From NCBI RefSeq assembly GCF_027912835.1, contig NZ_CP115768.1, positions 1,240,001 through 1,304,000 of the forward strand: 64,000 bases of DNA, in the 5' to 3' direction. Shown here piece after piece: positions 18,413-27,113 of the stretch; within the stretch, counting starts at the first letter, position 1; every line of letters starts with the position of its first letter. A program made the position numbers and the translations under genes. The notes under the pieces are model-generated. The model saw nothing but the letters and a program-made list of their open reading frames with translations, was not told where the DNA came from and searched no databases. This stretch comes from Paracoccus sediminicola. GTDB lineage: Bacteria; Pseudomonadota; Alphaproteobacteria; Rhodobacterales; Rhodobacteraceae.

Positions 18413-19170
18413 TGCTGGACTTCAATCATCGCCCCGGCATCGCCGAGCGCATCAATGCGGCCGTGGACGCCGCGCTCGAAGCCGAGCGCGCGGCGACGCA
18501 ACCGCGCGATTACCTCGGCGCGTCCCGGCTGGGCCATGCCTGCGAGCGCGCGCTGCAGTTCGAATTCGCGCGCGCGCCGAAGGACGAGGGCCAGGACTTT
18601 TCCGGGCGGTCGCTCCGGATCTTCGCGATCGGGCATGAACTCGAGGATCTCGCCATCCGCTGGCTTCGGGCGGCGGGGCTCGATCTGGTCACCCAGAAGC
18701 GGGAAGGCGTCCAGTTCGGCTTCTCCGTCGCGGGCGGGCGCATCCGTGGCCATGTCGACGGAATCGTCGTCGAGGCCCCAGCGGCGTTGGGGCTGCGCAC
18801 CCCGGCGCTCTGGGAGTGCAAGACCATGAACGCGAAGAACTGGCACGAGACGGTGGCCAAGGGCGTGACCGTGGCGAAGCCGGTCTACGCCGCCCAGATC
18901 GCGCTCTACCAAGCCTACATGGAAGCGACGGTGCCGGGCATCTCGGCCAACCCGGCGCTCTTCACCGCGATCAACAAGGACACTGCCGAGCTGCACCACG
19001 AGCTCGTGTCCTTCGACGCCGACCTTGCGCAGCGAATGTCGGACCGGGGCGTGCGGATCCTGCGAGCCACCGACGCGGGAGAGTTGCTGCCGCGCGTGGC
19101 CCAGAACCGCGACTTCTTCGAGTGCCGGTTCTGCCCGTGGGCCGAGCGCTGCTGGAGCCTGCCGGCATGA
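18412..19170 (+). CDS. RecB/Cas4-like PD-(D/E)xK nuclease
   Basis: A 252-residue protein. The nuclease core is visible: GASRLGHACERALQFEF (a Cas4-like N-terminal Cys region), GHVDGIV with the catalytic Asp, then WECKTMNAKNW with Glu-x-Lys. The C-terminal ECRFCPWAERCW adds Cys residues, so an Fe-S cluster of the Cas4/AddB type is possible. It overlaps both neighbours by 1-4 bp in the early operon and probably processes DNA ends in phage recombination. Confidence 0.88.
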   Translation: MLDFNHRPGIAERINAAVDAALEAERAATQPRDYLGASRLGHACERALQFEFARAPKDEGQDFSGRSLRIFAIGHELEDLAIRWLRAAGLDLVTQKREGVQFGFSVAGGRIRGHVDGIVVEAPAALGLRTPALWECKTMNAKNWHETVAKGVTVAKPVYAAQIALYQAYMEATVPGISANPALFTAINKDTAELHHELVSFDADLAQRMSDRGVRILRATDAGELLPRVAQNRDFFECRFCPWAERCWSLPA

Positions 19171-21455
19171 GCGACGACAACATCATCCACTTCAATCCCT
19201 GGCGCGATTTCAACGATGCGGCGCCCTTGGACGATCCCTTTGCGGTCGAACCGTACGCGGACCAGATCGCCTGCTTCGTCGACGTGGTCTTCGGCTATTC
19301 CGAGGGCCTGATCCCGGTCCGCGGTTTCGTGGACAAGGGTCAGGGCAAGGATGGCCGCCCGCACAACATCTGGATCGACGCGGATGCCACCGCGCCGGAG
19401 AAGCTCACTACCTTCGCCGGCTGGGCGGCGCGCGAGGGCGCGGCGGTCTACGTCATTCCCGGCACGGTGGCGGAGACGGGCCAGGCCCGCGCCGCGGATG
19501 TCCTGCAGATGCAGAGCCTCGTGGTCGATCTCGACTCGGGCGACATCCCGGCCAAGCTCGATCACCTCCTCCACCATCTCGGCAGGCCGACCCTGATCGT
19601 CGAGAGCGGCGGGCGCTCGCCCGAGGGCGCGACCAAGCTCCATGTCTGGTGGAAGCTGACCGAACCTGCTGAGGGCCTAGATCTCGACCGGCTCTGCCAG
19701 CTGCGCGGCGAGATCGCGCTGAAGGTCGGCGGCGATACCCATTTCCGCTCGGCCCACCAGCCGATCCGTGTGCCCGGCACGGTCTATCACAAGGGCGGGC
19801 TCACCCGGCTGGTGCAGATCCGCGAGGCGACCGAACTCGAGGTCGATCTCGCCGAAATGGCCGAGCGCATCTCCGACATGCCGCCCATGCCCGGCGTCGG
19901 CATGGCCACGGCCGAGCCCCGCGAGAAACCCGCGATCGACGACGTGCTGGCAACCCCGGTGCACGAGGGCGGCACGGACGACTGGTCGCGTTTCGAGGGC
20001 GCCTCGGCCGCCATCGGCTATTTCCTGCGGCTGGTCCACGAGGGCCGGATATCGATGGACGAGGGCTGGGCGGCGATCTGCGGCTACAACGCCGCGATGC
20101 TGCGCCCGTCGTGGCCGCTCGACCGGCTTAAGCGCGAGACGAACCGCCTTTGGGAGCTGCACATCAAGCGGCACGGGCCGCCGCTGGTCCGCCTCGACAG
20201 CGCGTCGCCTGCGCAGATGGACCTGCCGACCTTCACGCTGGGCGCGCTCCTCGACGACGCGAGCCCGATGCCGGACGACATCATCGGTCCCCGCGTGCTG
20301 ACGCCGGGCGGGCTCCTGGTGCTGGGCGGCGCGCCCAAGGTGGGCAAGAGCGATCTGCTGATCGCATTGCTCGTGCATATGGCGGCGGGCGCGCCCTTCC
20401 TCGGCTTCACTCCGCCGCGGCCGCTGCGGATCTTCTACCTGCAGGCCGAGATCCAGTATCACTACCTGCGCGAGCGCATGCAGCAGATCGGCCTGCCGCC
20501 AGAGCTGATCGCGGCCGCGCGCGACAACCTGATCGTTACGCCGAAGCTGCGGATGCTGCTCGATGCCGAGGGCAGTGCGCGCGTGGCCGAGGCCATCAGG
20601 GCCGCGTTCCCCGACGATCCGCTCGACATCCTGTGCATCGACCCGATCCGGAACCTCTTCGACGGTGGCCCGGACGGCGACGGCGAGAACGACAACGCCG
20701 CCATGATGTTCTTCCTCAAGGACCGGGTCGAGGTCCTGCGCGACCACGTCAATCCCGACTGCGGGGTGATCCTCGTCCACCACACCAAGAAGCTGTCGAA
20801 GCACGAGGTAAAGGAGGACCCGTTCCTGGCGCTCTCCGGCGCCAGCGCGCTCCGGAGCTTCTACACAACAGGTCTGATCCTGTACCGGCCCGACGAAGAG
20901 GCCAGCGAGCGCCGGCTGGAGATCGAGCTGCGCAACGGGCCCGCGCTGCCTGCCAAGGTGGTCGACAAGCTGAATGGCACCTGGACCGAGCTCACCCCGA
21001 GCAGCGAGCGGCTGGTGCGCAAGGATCTGGGCGCCAGGCATGACGCGGAGCGGGATCGCAAGAACCTGGTCGTCCTCGGGCTGATCTTCGACGAGGCGGC
21101 CGAGGGACGGCTCTACACCGCCACCCAGTTCGCCGAGGCGTTCGAGAACCAGCACGATCTGGGCGGGCGCTACAGCATCCGCGAACGGCTCGCGGTCCTC
21201 GCCACCAAGGGGCAGATCAAGTTCCGCCGGAATTTCGCGGAGCACGGCTTCCCCGGTACGCAATCGCATTTCGGGTATCTCGTCGTCCGGGACATGCGCT
21301 TCGGCCGCGATCCCGTCATCGACGCCGAGACCGGCGAGGTTCTCGACGAGGGCGTAGCGGTCCTACCGACCCATTACAAATGCCCCCATTCCGGCCGCGC
21401 GCGCGAGGTCGAGAACCCCTCCGTCTGGGTCTATCCGGAGGAGGCGCATGACTGA
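19167..21455 (+). CDS. Phage primase-helicase (AEP-like primase plus RecA-fold ATPase)
   Basis: A 762-residue replication protein. The N-terminal half contains VVDLDSGD (DxD metal ligands) and KLHVWW, compatible with an archaeo-eukaryotic primase domain. The second half has Walker A GGAPKVGKSD (about residue 390), Walker B ILCIDPIRN and GVILVHHTKK, typical of RepA/AAA_25 hexameric helicases. The last 130 residues look like a winged-helix plus tail. ATGA overlap fixes the start. It should prime and unwind at the phage origin, and a candidate origin follows directly. Confidence 0.88.
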   Translation: MSDDNIIHFNPWRDFNDAAPLDDPFAVEPYADQIACFVDVVFGYSEGLIPVRGFVDKGQGKDGRPHNIWIDADATAPEKLTTFAGWAAREGAAVYVIPGTVAETGQARAADVLQMQSLVVDLDSGDIPAKLDHLLHHLGRPTLIVESGGRSPEGATKLHVWWKLTEPAEGLDLDRLCQLRGEIALKVGGDTHFRSAHQPIRVPGTVYHKGGLTRLVQIREATELEVDLAEMAERISDMPPMPGVGMATAEPREKPAIDDVLATPVHEGGTDDWSRFEGASAAIGYFLRLVHEGRISMDEGWAAICGYNAAMLRPSWPLDRLKRETNRLWELHIKRHGPPLVRLDSASPAQMDLPTFTLGALLDDASPMPDDIIGPRVLTPGGLLVLGGAPKVGKSDLLIALLVHMAAGAPFLGFTPPRPLRIFYLQAEIQYHYLRERMQQIGLPPELIAAARDNLIVTPKLRMLLDAEGSARVAEAIRAAFPDDPLDILCIDPIRNLFDGGPDGDGENDNAAMMFFLKDRVEVLRDHVNPDCGVILVHHTKKLSKHEVKEDPFLALSGASALRSFYTTGLILYRPDEEASERRLEIELRNGPALPAKVVDKLNGTWTELTPSSERLVRKDLGARHDAERDRKNLVVLGLIFDEAAEGRLYTATQFAEAFENQHDLGGRYSIRERLAVLATKGQIKFRRNFAEHGFPGTQSHFGYLVVRDMRFGRDPVIDAETGEVLDEGVAVLPTHYKCPHSGRAREVENPSVWVYPEEAHD

Positions 21456-21690
21456 CTTCCTCATCATGAGCGCGGCCTTCCTCATCCTCACCCCTTCCTC
21501 ATGGCTCAATGAAATCAATGGGTTGGGCATGAAGATGAGAAAGGTCTTCCTCATCGGCCCCTCTCATCGCTCGACCCGTAAAAGCGCAATGAAAACAGTG
21601 CGCTACGCCCAAAACATGAGGCGAGTGGGGAAGCCCCCATACTACGTATGGAGAGGCCAACCGGCAGGGTTGGCCTCTCCTCCCATACGT
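21456..21690. other. Candidate phage replication origin: iteron-like repeats and long hairpin
   Basis: Four direct copies of CTTCCTCAT lie at 21456, 21477, 21494 and 21546. A long hairpin follows at 21644-21690: ACGTATGG and AGAGGCCAACC pair with GGTTGGCCTCT and CCATACGT, with a 5-nt loop and a 4-nt bulge. The block occupies a 367-bp gap after the primase-helicase gene in which I see no gene. Repeats plus a stem beside the initiator-type gene is the usual form of a phage origin. A transcription terminator or structured RNA is the alternative. Confidence 0.5.
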
Positions 21691-21822
21691 CGAGGGGTAT
21701 CCGCGCGCGCGGGGCTCGACGCTCTCTTCACATCCCGATCCGACGACGGCGGCCCCGTACCGCAAAGCACCAGGCCGCCGTCGTCTTCCACCCGAGCAGC
21801 CAACCAGAAGAGGAGACCACCC

Positions 21823-22359
21823 ATGGCTGACCTGACTCTCGCCACCTCCGCTCGTGAGGCAATCCCCGATCTGCCTGTCGCGCATCGTGCCGATCGCACC
21901 TTGCTCGCGCTCGATCTCGGCAACACCACGGGGTGGGCCCTGCACGGAGCCGACGGCCTGATCACCTCCGGCACCGTGTCTTTCCGTCCTGGTCGCTTCG
22001 ATGGCGGCGGCATGCGCTACCTGCGCTTCACCAACTGGCTGGCTGAGTTGGATCGGCTCTCCGGGCCTATTGCTGCAATCTGGTTCGAGGAGGTCCGCCG
22101 CCACGCCGGCACGGACGCGGCCCATGTCTACGGCGGGCTGATGGCCACACTCACCTCCTGGGCCGAGCTGCGCGGCGTGCCCTACGAGGGCGTCCCGGTG
22201 GGCACGATCTAGCGCTTCGCCACCGGCAAGGGCAACGCCAACAAGGACGCCATGATCGCGGCCGCCCGGGCACGCGGGTTCAGCCCGGCCGACGACAACG
22301 AGGCCGATGCCATCGCGATCCTGTTCTGGGCGCTGGAAACCAAGGGAGGCATCCAATGA
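21823..22359 (+). pseudogene. RuvC-like Holliday-junction resolvase interrupted by an in-frame TAG
   Basis: AGGAGA precedes the ATG. The frame reads LLALDLGNTTGWALHG, the first acidic strand of the RuvC fold, then WFEEVRRHAGTDAAHVYGG. At 22210-22212 it meets TAG. The same frame continues RFATGKGNANKDAMIAAARA and DDNEADAIAILFWALE, the conserved helix and last acidic residues of the family, to a TGA at 22357. So one substitution (from AAG or CAG) separates it from a full 178-residue resolvase. Without readthrough the product lacks two catalytic acids. Confidence 0.88.
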
Positions 22360-22553
22360 GGTGGCATCCCAAGGGCTATGGAGGCCATCGCCGCGGCCCC
22401 GAGCAGATACGGCGCGAAGGGTGGAAGGAGCAAGGCATCTTCGCGGTTTCGCTTGACGACCAGAGACTTACTTGGCCTGAGCGGGAACTGGTACGGCAAC
22501 TCGGCGAGCGTCTCTACGGCGCGCGCCCCTCGGAACAGGAGGTGCAGCGATGA
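22356..22553 (+). CDS. Small phage hypothetical protein
   Basis: A 65-residue charged protein overlapping the resolvase stop (ATGA-type) and the next gene by 4 bp, which argues that it is real. It contains GIFAVSLDDQRLTWPERELVRQLGERLYG. No function is recognised. Confidence 0.7.
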   Translation: MRWHPKGYGGHRRGPEQIRREGWKEQGIFAVSLDDQRLTWPERELVRQLGERLYGARPSEQEVQR

Positions 22554-22978
22554 CGGACTGGACCCCGGCAATGGTCGAGGAGCGGCTCGCCGTGGCGGCC
22601 CTCGTGCTGAAACGCATGCCCGAGCCGCGGCGGCAGGGATACTTCAGCACATGGCCCGAGATCGTCCACAGCTTCGGCGACAAGGTCGGCCAGGAACCGA
22701 AACCGATGCGCGTGCTGCCCTCGCCGCAGGATATCAGCCGGATGGAGGAGACCCTGACCTGGACGGCGTGCCTCGAGCCGCTCGACGGCAAGATCGTCTG
22801 GATGAAGGCGCATGGCGAGCGCTGGAAGGAGATCTGCTGGGCGGTCGGTCTTCGGCGGTCCGCGGCGCATCAGCACTGGCAATACGGGCTTTCGGTGATC
22901 GCGCTGACGCTCAACAGGCGGTCGTTCAATCGCAGCCTGTCGAAGCGCAAGGTGATCGCGCTGGCCGCTGGCGCGTAA
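22550..22978 (+). CDS. DUF6362-like phage protein with C-terminal HTH-like region
   Basis: A 142-residue protein beginning MTDWTPAMVEERLAVAALVL. The region WKEICWAVGLRRSAAHQHW looks like a helix-turn-helix, as in sigma-like or terminase-small-like regulators. It matches my recollection of DUF6362 proteins of Rhodobacterales prophages. It is the last gene of the early operon before a 420-bp gap, so a late-gene regulator is possible. Confidence 0.75.
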   Translation: MTDWTPAMVEERLAVAALVLKRMPEPRRQGYFSTWPEIVHSFGDKVGQEPKPMRVLPSPQDISRMEETLTWTACLEPLDGKIVWMKAHGERWKEICWAVGLRRSAAHQHWQYGLSVIALTLNRRSFNRSLSKRKVIALAAGA

Positions 22979-23399
22979 GCCCATGGGCACAATAGGAAAG
23001 TGTCCGCCGGACAGTTTTCGCTAAGGCAAAAACGGCTCTCCCGGGTTAGAAACCGGATATACTCGGGAGAGGCGCGCGCGGGACGGCTCGCGCATGTGGT
23101 CTCCCGGATCCAGCGCGGTATCCAGCCGGCGTCCGAGCCGCCAACCCATTGAAGTCAATGGTTCCTTCCTGGCGACTATGTATGCTGGCGGGCTTGGCGC
23201 GATATTTCGCCAGCGACAGGGCCGGATTTTTGGGAAGCCACCCGGATCCCGGATCCACCCGACCCCCGCGCGAACCCCAATGAACGCAGGTCTTCGGACC
23301 GGATGCCTCGGACGCCGCTGGACCCCTCGTGGAGTCCGGCGTGGCATCCGGACTCCGGACTCCGGCCGGTATCCACTAATCGACGGAAACCACCCGCCC
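22979..23399. other. 421-bp non-coding region rich in inverted repeats
   Basis: No protein-like frame. At 23001-23018 TGTCC-GCC-GGACA is followed by TTTT, a weak intrinsic terminator for the early operon. At about 23037-23070 CTCTCCCG and CGGGAGAG form an 8-bp inverted repeat around an inner GGTT/AACC. Further on are GGATCCCGGATCC and tandem CCGGACT units. An open frame from 23094 into the methyltransferase is in phase but unlike protein. The region probably holds the terminator, a promoter and perhaps a packaging or regulatory site. Confidence 0.4.
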
Positions 23400-24722
23400 A
23401 TGACGCTGAGCTTCGCCCCCGAGCGGATCGAGACCTGGCCGCTGGCCAAGCTCCAGCCCTACGCAAAGAACGCGAAGGTGCATGGCGCCGACCAGGTCGC
23501 GAAGATCGCCGCCAGCATGGCCGCGTTCGGCTGGACCGTGCCCTGCCTTGTCGGCGAGGACGGCGAACTGATCGCGGGCCACGGTCGCGTGCTCGCTGCC
23601 ACGCAGCTCGGGCTGACCGAAGCGCCGGTGATCGTGCTCGGGCACCTGACAGAGGCGCAGCGGCAGGCCTATCGGATCGCGGACAACAAGCTGACGGAAC
23701 TCGGCAGCTGGGACGAGGCCCTGCTCTCGGCCGAGCTGCAGGACTTGCTCGCGGACGACTACGACCTGTCGCTGGTCGGCTTCTCCGACGGCGAGCTGGA
23801 CACGCTGCTGGCCTTCGATTCGGACGGGGGCGGTGAAGAAGAAGGTGGCGCCGGAGGCTCCGTGCCGCCGGTGACCATCCCCGAGCCGCCGCGTAATCCG
23901 GCCTCGCGCACCGGCGATCTGTGGATCCTTGGCGATCACCGTCTGCTCTGCGGCGACAGCACCAGCGCGACCGACGTGCGCCGCCTGATGAACGGCGAGC
24001 GCGCAATCCTGTTCGCGACCGACCCGCCGTATCTGGTGGACTATGACGGCTCGAACCACCCGACCCGAAACAAGGATTGGTCAGCGTCCTACGGCACGAC
24101 CTGGGACGACAGTTCGCAGGGGGCGGAACTCTATGACGGCTTCATTGCCGCCGCCGTGGCGGAAGCCATCACCGACGATGCGGCCTGGTATTGCTGGCAC
24201 GCCTCGCGCCGCCAGGCGATGCTCGACGCCTGCTGGGAAAAGGCGGGCGCCTTCGTGCACCAGCAGATCATCTGGGTGAAGGACCGCGGGGTGCTGACCC
24301 GGTCGCATTACCTCTGGAAGCACGAACCCTGCATCATGGGCTGGCGCCGCCCGAACCGCCCGCCGAAGGTGGCCGAGCAGACGCTGCCATCGACCTGGGA
24401 GATGCCGTCCTTCGCGAAGGACGATCGCCCCGACCACCCGACGCCGAAACCGCTGGACGCCTTCGGGATCCCGATGCGGCAGCACGTCGCCCGCAGCGGG
24501 CTATGCTACGAGCCCTTCTCCGGTTCCGGCTCGCAGATCATGGCGGGCGAGGCCAACGGTCGGCGCGTCTTCGCGATGGAGATCAGCCCGGCCTATGTCG
24601 ATGTCGCCGTGGAGCGCTGGCAGGCCGAAACCGGCAAGAACGCGACCCTTGACGGCGACGGCCGGACCTTCGCCGAGGTGAAGGCCGAGCGGCTGGGCGA
24701 AAAGGCCGATGCGGCTGCCTGA
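23400..24722 (+). CDS. ParB-like domain plus N6-adenine/N4-cytosine DNA methyltransferase
   Basis: A 440-residue protein. The N-terminal ParB/Srx-like domain (LQPYAKNAKVHGADQVAKI, VGEDGELIAGHGRVLAA, RIADNKLTELG) occupies residues 10-110. The methyltransferase domain has the catalytic DPPY motif in FATDPPYLVDY near 203 and the SAM-binding FSGSGSQIMAGE near the C-terminus, an order of motif IV before I (beta class). Phages use such enzymes to modify their DNA against host restriction. It overlaps the cytosine methyltransferase start. The ATG after CCACCCGCCC was chosen because the domain begins there. Confidence 0.92.
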   Translation: MTLSFAPERIETWPLAKLQPYAKNAKVHGADQVAKIAASMAAFGWTVPCLVGEDGELIAGHGRVLAATQLGLTEAPVIVLGHLTEAQRQAYRIADNKLTELGSWDEALLSAELQDLLADDYDLSLVGFSDGELDTLLAFDSDGGGEEEGGAGGSVPPVTIPEPPRNPASRTGDLWILGDHRLLCGDSTSATDVRRLMNGERAILFATDPPYLVDYDGSNHPTRNKDWSASYGTTWDDSSQGAELYDGFIAAAVAEAITDDAAWYCWHASRRQAMLDACWEKAGAFVHQQIIWVKDRGVLTRSHYLWKHEPCIMGWRRPNRPPKVAEQTLPSTWEMPSFAKDDRPDHPTPKPLDAFGIPMRQHVARSGLCYEPFSGSGSQIMAGEANGRRVFAMEISPAYVDVAVERWQAETGKNATLDGDGRTFAEVKAERLGEKADAAA

Positions 24723-25711
24723 TGGCCGTCTACTACAACGCTGTCGATCCCGCCGCATGTGCCTGGCTGCGGGAGCTGATCGCGGCCGGACACCTGCCCG
24801 CGGGCGAGGTGGACGAGCGGTCCATCCTTGAGGTGGAGCCCGCCGACGTGCGCGGCTTCGCGCAATGCCATTTCTTCGCCGGAATCGGCGGCTGGCCCCA
24901 CGCGCTGCGCCTCGCCGGCGTGGCCGGGGATCTGTCCGTCTGGACCGGCTCGCCGCCCTGCCAGCCCTTCAGTCAGGCCGGTCAGCGCAAGGGACAGGAC
25001 GATGAACGCCACCTCGCCCCGGCTTTCCTTCGGCTCGTCGCAGCTTGCCGCCCGGAGCTCGTCTTCGGCGAGCAGGTCGCGAGCGCGGCAGTGCTCGGAC
25101 CGGTTGGCAGAAAGTCTCGCCCGGCAGTTGAGGGCCCGGCTGGCTGGGCGTGGTTCGACGCTCTGGCGGCTGACCTGGAAACGGCATCCTACGCCGTCGC
25201 GGCGGCCGATCTGCCGGCTGCGGGCATCGGCGCGCCGCACATCCGCCAGCGGTTGTTCTTCGGCGCCGTTGCCATGGACACAGTCACTCGCGGGCTGGGC
25301 GACGGCATCGGCGAGGGACCACAAGGACGGGTCGGAATGCCGGGCGGTGCCGACAAACGCGTTGCTGGGTCGGCAGGTCTGGCTCGCGGGCTGGCCGACG
25401 GCGATGGTAGGCTCGCCCGCCACGGAGCGATACAACGCGGCCGGCAACACCGATGCAAGCCGCAGGACGGTGAAGCTGGTCGACTGGTCGAAGGCGCCGA
25501 CCTCGCCGGAACCGATGCGACGGACGGCGTCTGGCGAGATCCGGACTGGCTCCTCTGCCGCGATGGCCGCTGGCCGCCCGTTGAGTCCGGAACATTCCCG
25601 CTGGCTGATGGGATATCCGGCCGCATGGGGCTCTTGCGGGGCTATGGCAATGCGATCGTGCCGCCGCTCGCGGCGGAGTTCGTGACGGCGTTTCTGGAGA
25701 GCCTGCGATGA
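24722..25711 (+). CDS. DNA (cytosine-5) methyltransferase
   Basis: A 329-residue C5 methylase. Motif I is FFAGIGGWPHALR (about 51-63), motif IV SPPCQPFSQAGQ holds the catalytic Cys, motif VI appears as GEQVAS (EQV rather than the usual ENV), motif VIII is RQRLFF and motif X GYGNAIVPP. It overlaps the adenine methylase by one base and the next gene by 4 bp. No cognate endonuclease is adjacent, so it is probably an orphan anti-restriction methylase. Confidence 0.9.
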   Translation: MAVYYNAVDPAACAWLRELIAAGHLPAGEVDERSILEVEPADVRGFAQCHFFAGIGGWPHALRLAGVAGDLSVWTGSPPCQPFSQAGQRKGQDDERHLAPAFLRLVAACRPELVFGEQVASAAVLGPVGRKSRPAVEGPAGWAWFDALAADLETASYAVAAADLPAAGIGAPHIRQRLFFGAVAMDTVTRGLGDGIGEGPQGRVGMPGGADKRVAGSAGLARGLADGDGRLARHGAIQRGRQHRCKPQDGEAGRLVEGADLAGTDATDGVWRDPDWLLCRDGRWPPVESGTFPLADGISGRMGLLRGYGNAIVPPLAAEFVTAFLESLR

Positions 25712-26046
25712 AACAGAGCCGGACCATGTCGATGGTCGAGGCCGCGGCAAACGTTGTCGTCGGATACGGTTTGGCCATCGCCACGCAGATCGTCGTGTTC
25801 CCGTGGTTCGGGATCGAGACGGGTCTCGCGGAGCATCTGACCATCGGCCTCGCCTTCGTCGGCGTGTCGCTGGCGCGGGGCTATCTGCTGCGCAGGCTGT
25901 TCGAGACGGTCCGGATGCGTAAATTATCAACAGAGCGAATGCAGGTAGGTCAATACTTGCAGCGGAAGCCCAAGTCAAAAACGAACGATGTCGCCACCGA
26001 CGTGGATGGCCCCTCCGAACTAGCAGTAGGAAGCAAACCTTGGTAG
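25708..26046 (+). CDS. DUF7220-like small membrane protein with foreign C-terminal end
   Basis: A 112-residue protein. The first 70 residues have two hydrophobic segments (ANVVVGYGLAIATQIVVFPWF and LTIGLAFVGVSLARGYLL) and the RRLFETVR end seen in phage DUF7220-like proteins. After about residue 70 the composition changes to polar, AT-rich sequence unlike the family, at the point where GC drops (about 25920). The tail was probably created by insertion of the following cargo gene. It ends in TAG, unlike the core phage genes. Confidence 0.65.
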   Translation: MKQSRTMSMVEAAANVVVGYGLAIATQIVVFPWFGIETGLAEHLTIGLAFVGVSLARGYLLRRLFETVRMRKLSTERMQVGQYLQRKPKSKTNDVATDVDGPSELAVGSKPW

Positions 26047-26048
26047 GT

Positions 26049-26534
26049 TTAGAACCGAATACAGAGGTATGGAACACCGATATATGCGCATTCCGATGCC
26101 CGATTGGCCCCCGATACTGGGTCAGGAGTTCCTAAAAGAGTTTCTCCGCATGTATGGCAAAAATGAGGATGGATGTTGTTCACTCCGACCACCACCTCAT
26201 CGTCCTCTCTCTCTCGTGTGATTAAATCTCTAACGATGCTCTCATGCTCTCTTAGGGCATCCAGTACGAACTGGAAAAATGTATAAGTGTGCTTGTTTGG
26301 GCAAACCAAATCCCTGAAATACATCTCCTCGAATTTGAGGCCTAGGTGCTTGTGAACGTTATCGAGTACAGCATCGCTCACTGGGAATATATCATCATAC
26401 CTATTTAGCATGTATGATTTTATCTGGTCATACGTATCAAGGGATATGCGGAAATGCCTTTGTGTGGTTCGATCGTTCTCAACGAATTCCTTTAATTCTT
26501 GAAAAGTCGCCGGCTGTAGCTCCATTTTATCCAA
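26049..26534 (-). CDS. AT-rich cargo gene, predicted zinc-binding protein
   Basis: A 161-residue protein on the opposite strand to the phage late genes. TTG is the likely start, with GGGAG seven bases upstream; an ATG three codons in is the alternative. Two Cys/His clusters, CPNKHTYTF and HFCHTCGE, could bind zinc. The N-terminal half is helical. Base composition is much lower in GC than neighbours and the gene sits between the methyltransferase block and terminase, a typical moron position. No family recognised. Confidence 0.6.
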   Translation of the reverse strand: MDKMELQPATFQELKEFVENDRTTQRHFRISLDTYDQIKSYMLNRYDDIFPVSDAVLDNVHKHLGLKFEEMYFRDLVCPNKHTYTFFQFVLDALREHESIVRDLITREREDDEVVVGVNNIHPHFCHTCGETLLGTPDPVSGANRASECAYIGVPYLCIRF

Positions 26535-26730
26535 AGCAGATCTCCCAACATCATAAATTGCCTTCCGAGCGCCTCAGACCGGCGCGACGCATCACGCACC
26601 ACCCTTCTTATCAGAAAAAGTGTCTCCGGTCGACCTGTTGGAAACCACTCATTAGGCCCGCCTCATGCGGCGCCTTCTACGACCCCGAGCCGCGCAGGGC
26701 GCGCGCCGGGAGTTCCGGCTGGGCCGGAGA
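26535..26730. other. Intergenic region between two minus-strand genes
   Basis: About 196 bp without a gene. It should hold the promoter of the AT-rich cargo gene; GC returns to phage level near 26650. No specific site identified. Confidence 0.3.
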
Positions 26731-27003
26731 TCAGCGGGCGTGTTCGCCCTCGCCGAAGGCGCTGTCGGTGATGCTTTTCAGGAGGCTGGCGTAGTGTTCG
26801 AGGGTGCCGACATGGCCCCAGTTCACCTCGTCGGGGTGGGCGTTGAAGTGGTCGTCGCTGAGCGCCTGCAGTCGGGCGAGCATCTCGTCGATCTCGGCCT
26901 TCTTGCCGATGAAGGCATTCATGGCTGCTTCCTTGTTCCGGCGCGCTTTCTCGGCGCGGAGTTCGTGGCGCGGGGTGGTGATCGGGTTCAGGCGGCTGGT
27001 CAT
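26731..27003 (-). CDS. Small phage hypothetical protein, divergent from terminase
   Basis: A 90-residue helical protein starting MTSRLNPITTPRHELRAEKARRN with GGAG upstream. It contains the acidic DDHFNAHPDEVNWGHVGTLEHY. It is transcribed away from the terminase genes. The function is unknown; it may regulate late genes, judging by its position alone. Confidence 0.65.
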   Translation of the reverse strand: MTSRLNPITTPRHELRAEKARRNKEAAMNAFIGKKAEIDEMLARLQALSDDHFNAHPDEVNWGHVGTLEHYASLLKSITDSAFGEGEHAR

Positions 27004-27064
27004 CGTCGTGGCTCCGGGTGAGTTGCATCGTCCTTGTGATCGGAAGTTCGCTCCACGCGCCCGG

Positions 27065-27081
27065 CTTATCAACTCGATAAG
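27065..27081. promoter_or_regulatory. Inverted repeat in divergent promoter region
   Basis: CTTATC-AACTC-GATAAG, a perfect 6-bp inverted repeat, lies in the 110-bp AT-richer gap between the small minus-strand gene and the terminase small subunit. TTGACT follows at 27085 and could be a -35 element for the late operon. Operator function is inferred. Confidence 0.4.
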
Positions 27082-27113
27082 CACTTGACTTTGAATGATA
27101 ATCGGGGCTGGCA

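Noticed and set aside
21456..21822. N-terminal extension of the RuvC-like gene back to 21448
   Set aside because: The open frame runs through the repeats and hairpin and has no family similarity; AGGAGA before 21823 marks the start.
23094..23399. N-terminal extension of the ParB/adenine methylase
   Set aside because: In phase and open but not protein-like; the family domain begins at the ATG at 23400.
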